Shown piece after piece: positions 12,601 to 22,830 of a DNA stretch of 64,000 nucleotides. Positions within the stretch are counted from its first letter, which is position 1. Each line of letters opens with the position of its first letter. The notes under the pieces were generated by a model. That model made no database searches, had not been told where the DNA came from, and saw only the letters and a list, made by a program, of their open reading frames with translations. This stretch comes from Tribonema minus (Eukaryota; Sar; Xanthophyceae; Tribonematales; Tribonemataceae), in the NCBI GenBank assembly GCA_017506865.1, contig JAFCMP010000035.1, positions 124,001 through 188,000 on the forward strand. Reading direction: 5' to 3'. Made by a program: the position numbers and the translations under genes.

Positions 12601-13746
12601 GCTGTCGTCGGCGACGGTCGCGGTGCCGGCGCCGGCGGTGCCGGGCGGCGTGGCGGTATCGCCGCGGCGGCCGGCAACGCACCTGTGGTGAGTGCTATGA
12701 TGCGGCGGTCGTGCCGCGCCGCGGTGGCTCTGCTGCCGCTGCCGCGTGCGATGGAGCGGTGGTGGCTTTGCAGTGATGATGCCTGCAGTGTTGATGTTGC
12801 CGCCTGCTCTGGCGCGGCAATTTCGGCCGTCGACACCTCAAGTTGAAGTTGGTGTGCTGTCACATTGTGTGCTTGAGGGTAGGGCGCTGCGACGCCCGGG
12901 CGGCACACCAAGGCGAGCGCCACGGCATCAGCGCGGCTTATCTGAAGCACCACGATTTCAGCGCATGCGGTAGGGCTCTCGCCTCCCCCGCCACCGGTGT
13001 TGAGGGTGAAGGGGGCATGCTGCAGCAGTGATCAATGGACAGCGCGTGCAGGCTCTGGTCGTTGCCATCTGTACCGTGCAGTCGCCCGCAGCATGGCTGA
13101 CGCCAGAACATGTATCGTGATATTGCAGCAGGTGCGCGCGCATGCAGGAAGATTGCAGGTCGTGGTGGTGAGCAGGGACGGTTGGGAATGCTGCTGCCGC
13201 TGCCACAAGACAGCCTTTTTTGTTGAGCGCGGCCACTACACTGTTCTCAGACGGCAGTTGCCGAATGCTTGCATCCAGAACCCCATAATACACTAAAGGA
13301 CTGAGGTGTATCACTCCTCTGCTGACACAAGATGAGGACACTGTCGCAATCAGGGCACGCTCTGCGCGCCGTCGCTGCTGGCGGTGCCACACCCATCCTG
13401 TTGCCACAGCCAACAGCAGCCATCAGACCCCTCGCTCAGCGCCAACCAGCATCACACGTCATCACACAAGCTGTTGTTTGAAACTGCTGCGTTGATCATA
13501 ACCCCCTGCAGGTCGGACAAGGAGCTCGCGATGCAGACGCTCGCGCCGTGGAGCCCCGGTGCCGCCGCCGCCGCCGCGAGCGCGGCCGCGGCGCTGCCGC
13601 CACCGCTGGTGCTGCCGAGCCCTGCGGACGTCTCCGGCACGGGGCTGGCGGTGGCGGCGGCGGTGCAGGCGGCATCGCGAAGTCCGCACGTGGCTCCCGA
13701 GGCCGCGGGGGAACGGGCGAGGAAAAAGAGCCGCTGGGGGCCTTAG
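640..13746 (+). CDS. DDX42: DEAD-box RNA helicase, DDX42-type (15 exons)
   Basis: Exons: 640-809, 1105-1244, 2093-2301, 4493-4627, 5189-5281, 5871-6027, 6957-7054, 7410-7573, 8409-8508, 9161-9307, 10111-10234, 10804-10910, 11460-11594, 12218-12687, 13512-13746. Phases agree throughout and predict 827 residues. An ATP-dependent RNA helicase of this type acts in the nucleus around the U2 snRNP and splicing. All family motifs are visible: the Q motif ([11 protein letters not shown]), [22 protein letters not shown] (split by the exon 8/9 junction), [13 protein letters not shown] and HRIGRTGR. Three features point to DDX42 rather than a generic DEAD-box protein: DPLDAFMAG in the N-terminus, [10 protein letters not shown] before the core, and the C-terminal end KKSRWGP. 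The C-terminal exon is rich in Gly, Gln/His and Pro. The intron after 5281 begins with GC (GCGAGT). The first exon was chosen because its phase joins exon 2 and its opening ([11 protein letters not shown]) resembles other DDX42 N-termini. Introns 3, 6 and 9 carry acceptor-side duplications. Confidence 0.93.
3420..4492 (+). repeat. Tandem array of intron-exon junction copies before helicase exon 4
   Basis: About six units of 135-191 bp lie upstream of the real exon 4. Each carries the intron end (the CACCATTTCCCCCTTCT and ACTGAGCGCTGCCT region), then an AG acceptor and the start of exon 4 (ATCATCGAGGCGCTGCCGG). The exon-like starts are at about 3604, 3793, 3983, 4167 and 4357, and the real one is 4493. 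The copy at 4357 keeps about 18 codons of the exon, up to the EPFR region. The copies differ by substitutions and small indels, so they are old tandem duplications rather than an assembly loop. Confidence 0.85.
5690..5716 (+). repeat. Poly-C tract in a helicase intron
   Basis: An uninterrupted run of about 27 C in the intron before exon 6. Similar runs occur before the acceptors at 7410 (7379-7403), 11460 (11417-11435), 18560 (18529-18545) and 63786 (63660-63687). They seem to serve as or extend the polypyrimidine tract. Confidence 0.9.
6580..6617 (+). repeat. Telomere-like TTAGGG tract inside a helicase intron
   Basis: Degenerate TTAGGG/TTAGGGG units (cttagggttaggggtaggg, then ttaggttagggttagg) lie inside the intron between exons 6 and 7. 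The tract is short and interstitial, so it is not a chromosome end. Confidence 0.75.
6773..6942 (+). repeat. Direct repeat at the 3' end of helicase intron 6
   Basis: Two copies of about 70 bp (6773-6842 and 6873-6942) share the stretch GAGCAGCCACACGCGACACG and then TGAC..TTGTGAC..TAT and CGACCTGCCAT. The second copy runs into the acceptor of exon 7 (6957). The first copy has lost the AG. The period is about 102 bp. Confidence 0.75.
8700..9172 (+). repeat. Duplicated acceptor and exon start before helicase exon 10
   Basis: The real acceptor at 9160 and the first 18 bases of exon 10 (GTGGAGCAGCTCGCGCGC) recur at 8758-8777, preceded by the same TACRCTGCGCTGCGCTGC-like tract. A third copy of the upstream tract, without the exon part, is at about 8871-8925. 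The decoy at 8760 soon departs from the exon sequence and would not encode the helicase. Confidence 0.8.
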
Positions 13747-15300
13747 GGGGGGGGGGGGGCAAGGGGTGTGTGTGCATAGGGGAAGGGGGGGAAGGAAGGG
13801 GGAAAATCACAGAGTCGTAGCGGTGTGCTGTGTATATATGGAGGTGCATGTGCGAGTACATGTCGGTGGCATTGGGTGTGGCAGCCCGGTAATGCTGCGC
13901 GCCGCATGCGCGGTGTGGCTGCTTGGCCGCGCATCCGATCGCGCCCAGACAGCAGCATTTGTAGATGCGCAGCTGACGCGCGTCGACCCGCAGTAATGGC
14001 GAGCACGGCCGATGGACGCGCGCATGCAAGGTCGTTTTATGCAGCTGTGTTGGCTGCAGCCCCCCTTGCTTGTTTGGCACCACCCCCTCCATGTTCGTGG
14101 TTGGTATGACATGATATGACATATGACGATCATGGCGTGGCGTATGATATTGTATGAGTTTGATGTACAGTCAACGACACGCCTCAGTGTGTGGTTTCTC
14201 CAAGTAATGAGCTGACTGGGTTGTCCAAATGGCACCACGCATCAAGCCCAGCTTCACTCGCAATGTGATGATCATGAGTCAAACCCTTAAGACCACAAGC
14301 CAGAAGACCACTACAGCCTGCTGCTCACGGCTAAGGTTGAGGGCAAGACAGGTGCTCAAATTGCTCATGACACAATCTATCAGCATGCTCCTCGTTATGT
14401 TCTCCAACAACAGCCACAAAAGAACGCTCAACACAAGGAAAGCCCTCCCTGAATTTTCCGGAGGTAGGGGGCGAGGGACCCATACCCATAGTGTAGAGGA
14501 GGCTAGCAAGGAATAAGCTGCGCTCAAAGCGGGTCAGAGACCATCGCTCCCACCTCAGCAATGTTTTTTTGAACGTGCATCAAATGCTGCATTGCGTTGA
14601 TTCTGTGAGCATCAAAACACGTACTACAGGTTGCGAGCATGAGTTTTGCCTTCCTATGAGACGGTTGTATTTCTACGTAAGCACATCCGAGCAACACGAT
14701 GCAAAGTTACTTCAGCAACTTCAAAGCCGTTACGCACAACTTCACTCGAGGAGCGAAAAAGTGATGAGAGCGTCCTGCAGGCCGTGAAGCGTGGCCGCAG
14801 GCTTGAGACTGCAGTACGAGACGTGCCAAGCGTCAATGCGCTGCACGCGCTTAGAGCCGCCTCTGCAGCAACACCACACGCGCTGGAGAGCCAGCGCCAG
14901 AATAAGCTCGAGGCTTCCTAGGTGTTCCCGCTGGGAGCGGCAACTCGACCCCAGCGCGCTGATTGGTGAACGGTTGTAGCGGTACGCAAACGTGTACGTA
15001 CCCACCGCAAAAATTAGCAAGCCCAGATGCATCGGTAGTGTGGAGAATCGTGCGCGCGCCGAAATACTGAAGAAGCGCCCTGAAGGGTCCCCGCCTATGA
15101 ATCGCGCTTTTCCGCGATTTCTGGGCGTAACTGAAAACAAACAGGGAGCCAGCCAGCCGAACTGAGCCGCGCGATAGCCTCTTCCCGTTGTACACAGGAG
15201 CTTGCAGCTGTGCGAGCACATGATAGCTGCTGCTGAATGAGCAGTTTCTCGTGACAAGTACGCCGAGCCAGCCAGAAGTCGTTGAAAGCGACACTGAATC
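13747..15300. other. Intergenic region between the helicase and CLC genes
   Basis: A run of 13 G begins right after the helicase stop codon and is followed by probable 3' UTR. Around 14107-14150 there are short irregular repeats of TATGACA/ATATGAC. From about 14900 to 15300 the sequence is probably 5' flank and UTR of the CLC gene. I see no convincing gene here. A minus-strand reading frame at 14742-15539 overlaps the first CLC exon and has no recognisable domain. Confidence 0.5.
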
Positions 15301-16010
15301 ATGTCGAAGCCACGCGCAGGGCAGCCCGTAGAGAGCCCACTGAGCCAGAGCCCTCGGCCTACATTCGGTGACCTGCTGAATATATTTTCTGAGGCGCAGC
15401 ACGCCGAGGATGCAACAGCAGCAGTGGCCGCGAGACGCATCAGCCCTGCAGTGCTGCGACCGCAACCCCCTTCACAGCAACAAGATCGGCAAAATGCCGA
15501 CACCATGCAGCCCAGCATATCGCTGCAATCAGGTTCCATCAGTAGTGGAGTTCACGGTGGTATGGGTCTCAGCACAGCAGAGCTTCGTGCCGCCGCGGTT
15601 GCTGCACTGACGAGGAGCAGATCTGACAGCGGCGGCAGCCACGGCGACGACCAGCCGTCTCCCGCAGCGGCGGCGGCGGCAATGGTGGCAGCGGCGGCGG
15701 AGGCAGCAGGTTCCGCAGCAGCTGCTCCGGGAAAGCCCCCAGTGCCAGCACTACCACCACTGCGGCGAGCACAGTCCTTTATGAGCCCCCTGTCGCCCGA
15801 CAGGCGGCGCGGCGGCGGCGGCGGCGGCTGCGGCGCCGCAGCGGAGGCGCCGCAAATATCGCTGCTGCATGCGTGGCGGCGCGACTCGCGCGAGCTCTCG
15901 CCGACGCCAACGCGCGAGGCAGAACGAATGGGTCTACTGACGTGCGCGGGCGGGCTCTCTTCGAGCACGCCCACGCCTTCAGTGACGCCCAAAGAGGGGA
16001 CGCACTGCGA

Positions 16011-16041
<31 letters not shown>

Positions 16042-19000
16042 GGAGGCACGGCGGAGCGGCACCGCGGGAGGCACTCGTCGCCGGGCGCGGCGGGCGGCGG
16101 CGGCGGCAGCGGCGACCTGGAGATGGGCTCCGTGTACAACACGGTGCACAGGGACTGGCTGCTGACGGTGAGCCCCTGAGCACTGATGAAATGTTTTCTG
16201 CTAATCACTGGGTGATTGTGTAAGAGGGAGGCGGGGCTGCACTGCGGCGCGCGGACGTCTGCCCTCAATGCCGGCGTCCGACCACAGCATCAGCGGCGGT
16301 GCACGTGCTTGGCGCCACGTGCCATGCGTTCAGAGACGCTTTGTGTCATAAGCTGCAGCAGTGCAATCGAATAGACTGGCGGCAAGTACCACGCGTACTA
16401 GGATGCTACTTCTATCTTCTCTGGCGACAATGGGCAGATGATCCGCACCTGATCATTGGTACTGCCAGCAGGTAGTGGTACCATCGCATGCGCGCGAGGC
16501 AGGCGCCGCTGCCGCTGGAGGCTTTACATGGACACCGTGGCACAATGACCGCGCTCGCACAGCCCGCGAGCGCGGTCATTAGTAAGCAATTGTTGTGCGC
16601 ATTCAACAAGTGGCACTCCGCTGCCGGCGTGCGCAACTGCAAGTGATGGCTGCCTGCGCAACGGTGTCCATGGTAAGCTGGTGTTAGCCCTGCAGGCATG
16701 CATCGCTCCCAAGTAGAGCCTGCAGAGTCTTTGACGCTTTGTCACGCAGCAGCTTCATCGCTGTCCAGCAGTGGCAGGCGCTGCGGCAGAGACACGCGCC
16801 CCAGGCAGCCAGTCGCCGTTACAGCAGCAGGCAGTGCTCGGCAGGCAGACGTAACCGCCCATTCATCAGCGAAGGGCGAGCTGAGGGTAAGCGCGAAGAT
16901 TAGCGTCAATCACCAAGTCTGAAACTGGACGTTTGAAGCAGGGCTTGACGCACTTTTCAAGAGCCCCATGCGCGCGTCCCATGGCGCGCTCCGCACTGCA
17001 GCCCGCGTGACCCTACTTCTTACCTTGAAGCTGGCACCTCAGCCACACCGTTCCTGCTGCGCACAACCTGACCCTAACCCTAACCCTAACCCTAAGTGAC
17101 AGCGATGGTGTCTGGCTGATGTGCTCGGGAGGCCAGCCTCTCACTCGCGTGCCGCGCCGCCTTGCTGCCCCTGCACTCGCTCGCGAGGTCTGCTGCGGCG
17201 ACGAGCGCGCGCCCCCGGGCCTGTGAGAGGCAGCAGCGGCACCTGCACGACGCTACGTGCATGCCACCCGTCTCGCTGTTTATGAGGCCAGGGCCTGCGT
17301 GCTAGCGATCTGACTTGGCCTGCGGTGTGGCCTTTGCTTCGCACCCCTACTAGAGTCTGCATGTTCGAGGCGGCGTGGCATGCGGGGCACGGCACCTGCC
17401 GCTTCAAAGCGCTCACGCCTCTGCAGTAGAAGCTGGCCGGCGCCCCTCAATGCGCAGCCTAGTAGCTCACACACTTTTCCACCGCCGATGCCGCCGCCGC
17501 CTCCGCCGACGCCGCCGCTGACGCCGCCGCCGCCGCCGCCGCTGCTGCCGCCGCCGCGTGCCGCAGGTCCTGGACAAGGACGGCGACGCGGGCGCGCAGC
17601 CCGGCCTGTCGGAGGTCTTCAAGGCGGCGCGGCAGGAGCGTCGCCAGTTGCAGTACGGCGCGTACGACTCTGCCGACTACGAGCTCACGGACTCCAAGGT
17701 CTTCCACCTGCACAAGAGCGACGTGTGCACGGCGACGGCGGCGCTGCGCAGCGCGGCGCGCCGCGGCACGGAGCACACCATCAAGGCGCGGCGGAAGGTG
17801 CGTCGGGCGCGCCGCTGCCGCTGCTGCCGCTGCCGCTGCCGCTGCCGCTGCCGCTGCCGCTGCCGCTGCCGCTGCCGCTGCCGCTGCCGCTGCCGCTGCC
17901 GCTGCCGCTGCCGCTGCCGCTGCCGCTGCCGCTGCCGCTGCTGCCGCCGCGAAGCGCCGTTGCTGCGGCCGCAAGGGACCGCTACGAGTGCTTTGGCGTG
18001 ATGCATCGCAGCGTGTTGAATCAGCAGGCTGAGTTACTGTATCGTGGTGCTGGAGTGGCGGCCAGAGGGCGGCTCATCAGCACGCAGCGCGCTCAGTGCA
18101 CTGCACTAGCGCGCGGCGCCGGGCGGCAGCGCGCAGCTGCATTGTACTGCGTCGTGACAGTGATATCGTGCCATTGGGCCCGCTGCTGAGGGGCGCTTCG
18201 CGAGGATGCCGCAAGCAGCCTTCGCACATTCTGCAACACCGGACATATCTCTGCGTGTCTTCACGCACTCGCCACCCTTGTTGAGCGCTTCCGGAGAGTG
18301 CATGTTAAGGACCGCAGTGACTTTCCTGTATGTCCTTGAGAGCCGTGGCGGCCGTAGCTATCGTGGGAGGCAACACAGATGGCGCGACACGCAACGTCTG
18401 TCACGTACTCATTCCCCGCAACATGCGCCGAGCCCCTTCCGCACATCTCACATCATGACGTGCACCCCCGTCCCCCCGGCCCCCCTTCCCATCGATCTCA
18501 ACTTTTGAAAACTTGACCAGTGCCATGCCCCCCCCCCCCCCCCCCTCTCCACCCTCCAGAACAAGAGCAGGGTCGTGGTGGTCGTGCTGGGCGTCCTGGT
18601 CGGCGCCGTGGGCAACCTGGTCACCGTCGCGTCGCGCTTCCTGCTGCGCGCCAAGTTTGAGCGCCTCGACGCCATGCTCGAGGACATGGCGGCGCGCGGC
18701 GCGTCCGACGCGCGCCGCTTCGGCGTGGCGTTCCTGGTGAGCAAGCGCGCGAGGGCACGGGTTAGGTTTACAGGTAGGCCAGCACACAAGGGCACAGGGC
18801 TAGGGTTACAGTCAGGTTGGCGCGCGAGGGCGCAGGACTAGGGTGACATTTAGGGTAGCCCAGCCCTACTCCATCTTGGCTCTTGGTCATGGCCACGTGC
18901 GGCGCGTCCGACGCGCGCCGCTTCGGCGTGGCGTTCCTCGTGAGCGAGCGCAGGCTAGGGTTGGAGTAAGGTTTTACTCACCTTACTGCCTACTCGACCG

Positions 19001-22000
19001 TGGCCCTGAGACGCGGCGGCGTGCGGCGTGGCGTGCCTGGCGAGCGAGTGCGCGGGCGCGGGGCGAGGACGAGCGTTCAGGGTAGGTGGGGTGCGGTAAG
19101 GGTCACGTCCGGCGCGCGCCGCTGCGGCGTGGCGGTTCTGGCGAGCGCGCAAGGGCGCAGGACTAGGGTTGCGGTTGGGTAACCGCGGTTACAGTTGGGT
19201 GAGCGCATGAGGGCGCATGACCAGGATTACAGCAAGGTTAGCATAGCCCCGACCCCTGGCCGGGCGCGTCGTTCACCTGACGTGGTTCCGCGTGGCGGTG
19301 CCGGTGAGCGAGCGGGGGGGTACGGTCGGGGGCAGGAGTAGGTTTGGGGTTGGGGTCAAGATTAGGGTTAGGGTTAGGGATGACCTAGCCTTGAGCTGTG
19401 CCGCGCGTCCATCGCGCGCCGCTTCGGTGCGCGGGATCCACCGCGAGGCGGCGTCGTTTTGCTGCTGCGGTGTGGATGCCGCGCATGCATGGCGCCGTAG
19501 CGCGCATCGCCTGCGATGCGCAGCGCTCCCCCCTGAGGGGTTTCTGCTGTGCCATTGAGACCGCACCGGAATGCTCGACGTAAGGAATAACGTGGTGCAC
19601 TGAGTATTGATGACTTGTACTTGAAAGTTTGATGTTTGTAAGATATACCGTCAAATATGATACCTGCAATAGTGCCGTGAAGCGTTGGGTTTCTCAGCTG
19701 CTGTGTACGTGTGGCATCATTTGCCACCTGCATCAGTGATCTCAGATACAAACTGGTTGGCAACAGTGTTGATATGCACTCGCCACCATGCCGACCGTAA
19801 CCCCAATTCTGACCCTAAAGTGGGCACGTGATGCAGGAAGACCTCGTGTTAGTGTGAGTCAGGATTTGAGACGGGATGTTGGCCTAGGACTACATTGATG
19901 AAATGCTAGTCAGCTTGAAAGGGGCTCTGCGATTGAAACTAGCCCACGTCAGCTTGACAACGAGTTGTTGAGACATCAAGCACATCACATTCGCACACTG
20001 CAGCGGTCAAAACAGCATCGCCAGACTAATGGTCATCATTTCACATTGGGTCATTTGTCGACATGTGGTTGTGTCTTCAATGTAGCGTTTAGCTGCCGGT
20101 GACTCGTGCATCATGGCCTGGCAGCACAGCATTCAACATTCTATGAGCACCAGAGCTTGTTCTCAGATTCCTACGATTCGTTGCCATGGCTTCTGCAAAT
20201 CTCAGGTGTTCTGGGGCGTGAATGTCACCTTCGCGCTCGTGGCCTTCGCAATGGTGAGAGCTGCTGGTGGCTTTTGACGACAGGTCAAGCATCAGTGTTA
20301 TTTTGCCGCGCAGTGCATCGTAAGCCCACGGCCTGCCTGCGCTTGAAGTTTTGGAGAGCATATCGTGACGCCAAGCTTGCCTGGCATGCCAGCATGCCTG
20401 CTCTCTGCATCACTTTGTATGCCGCGAGTGCAGGTATGTGCATGGCGTACTCCCTCCCTCTCTCCCGCATCGGGCTTCTGTTTGCATGTGACAACGCGCC
20501 GGGGGAGTGTCGTGAGCGCGCATGCTGCCTCAGAAAACTACCCGCTCCGACACAGACGACTCGGACAAGTGTGTATTCAGGGAACGACAGGCCGCAGACA
20601 ATGTGAATGCTCTGTGCTGTTTGCCGCATTCACTAGCAGCAGGCGCCGCACACAAGCGCAACTTGTCCTCAAGCCCCTCCCCCCCCTCCCTGTTTTCAAG
20701 CACCCTTGGAAAGGGGGGGTATGTACTGTAGGGGGGGGGGGAATCCCAGAAGGACGAACCTGAGAGACGCCTGCGATTTGCAGCACGTCCGCTGGAACAG
20801 CAGGCTTGCAAAGCGCATGGGTATGTATAACCTCACTGCTGTGCACCCGCACGTCCGCGCACGCAGGTGGCCATCGAGCCATGGAGCGCTGGCTCGGGCA
20901 TTCCGGAGGCAAAGTGCGTCCTCAACGGCATCAACATCACGCAGATCCTGAGCCCGCGCACGGTGCTGTGCAAGGTAGGTTAAGGGTAAGGGGTAAAAAT
21001 CAGGGCTAGAACAGGTCTAGCGCTAGGTCGGGTCAAAGCGAGGGCCAAGGCCAAGTGTGTTCGTTGACATCAGAGGACTTGCGCTGCGCTCCGCTGGGCG
21101 TCGCTGCGATGCGCTGCGGCGCCGACCCAATCACCGGCGCTGTCGTGTGGCATACACGTCTGCTGGCCGGCGGCGGCGCGAATGTCAATGCGTGCACCCT
21201 CCACGCAGATGTGCGCGGCGCACAAGCAGACTCCTTTGACAGAGAGACGCACCCGCCGCTGCGTCGCGGCAGCTTAAATGACAGGCACTCTCAGAATCGA
21301 CAGATCTTTCTCTCAATCGACAGCTGCTCGCCCCAATTGTTCAGGATCCCCGCCCACGTTCGGGCGCCGCATTTGTGCTACACCGCCGTAGATGGCTAGA
21401 CCAGCCCCGCCTGCGCTCAAGCGAGTGGCACACTCAGGATAGACAGCTCTTTCTCGCTACCAACAGCCGCTTACCAAAACTGTTCCCCAACTTTTCTGGA
21501 TTATCACCCACTGTCAGGCGCTGCCCTTGTTTTACACCGCCGTAGCTGGCTAGCCCATCGCTTTGCCGTGGGCCCACATACCTGCTGGCGCCGCACTGGC
21601 AATTTGCGTTCATCTCCCTTACCCTGATGCTTACCCTATTCGTGGCCCTCACCTGATGAACCCTGCTTGCAGGTGGTGGGCGTCATATTTGCGCTCGCGT
21701 CGGGCCTGCCGGTGGGCAAGGAGGGCCCCATGATCCACGCCGGCGCGGCCATCGGCGCCAATGTCGCCATCGGCCCGCGCTGCATCAAGTTTCTGTCTGA
21801 GTTCCGGTGAGGCACGGTCGGGGTGACTGACACAGAAGTTCAGCGCTCTGATTTATAAAAACTTGATGCACGCACCAAATTGCCATCGGCGCCAACGTTG
21901 CCATCGGCCCCGCGCTGCATCAAGTTCCTCTCCGAGTTCCGGTGAGCACGCACGCGCACGGGGGAACTGACACAAGTGCTGCTGGCGCAGACGGGGCTGT

Positions 22001-22787
22001 GCCTTGTCGAGCGTGGCCTCAGCGTCAGTTGCATTCCAGCACCTCCCCCGTAGTTTGGAAGCGTTTGTGCTTGCACATCGCAGCCCGCGAACATGTGAGC
22101 ACTGCAGTTTCTCCCCAGCCACTGGCAAGGCGCAACGGTTCTCTCAGAGTCACGGCGAGGCACGGGCGGGACGGCTCATGCGCGTGAGCTCGAGGAGCCC
22201 CTCTCAAGCAATTTTCCAGCGCATTGCAAGCGCCGCTGGTGCGATGAAAGCAGTGGCGCTTGGGCGCAGCCTTGGTGTCAGCCGTGCTTCAACACGCCCT
22301 CGGTCACAGAGTGTGCGCTTGGCGCACGGCACCGCCTGTTCATCGTCTATGAGCGTCCCTGCTCTCACAGTTGGTCGCTCTTGCCCCCACTTTACCCCCT
22401 TGAGCAAAGTGCACACTGTAATGAGTCCTGCGCACCTGCATGGGGGCACGCAGCTGTTACAGGCGCCACACCTAAACGTCTCCCGCAAGAAGAAAGAAAA
22501 GCAATGCGCCGCGGCGGGCCTCCCATATACATTGTACGCAGGAGGTGCTGCTGCTGACTGAACCCCCCACGCTGCCCCCATTGCATGCTGCTGCCGCTGC
22601 GCGTGCACAGCAACGACCGCGACAAGCGCGACTTTGCGGCCATGGGGACGGCTGCGGGCGTCGCCTCCGCGTTCCGCACGCCCATCGGCGGCGTCCTCTT
22701 TGCCATTGAGGAGGGCGCGAGCTACTGGAACAGCGAGCTCACGTGGCGCGCGTTCACCGCCGCGTGCGTCGCCATCGTCACGGTGAG

Positions 22788-22830
<43 letters not shown>

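Noticed and set aside
14742-15539. Minus-strand 265-residue frame with one hydrophobic segment upstream of the CLC gene
   Set aside because: It overlaps CLC exon 1 on the other strand, has no family motif, and is a normal length for chance frames at this GC content.
17459-17974. Minus-strand 171-residue reading frame made of poly-alanine, and overlapping frames of poly-Arg/Cys and poly-Leu/Pro
   Set aside because: These are translations of the CTGCCG hexamer array in CLC intron 2 and lie across real plus-strand exon 2.
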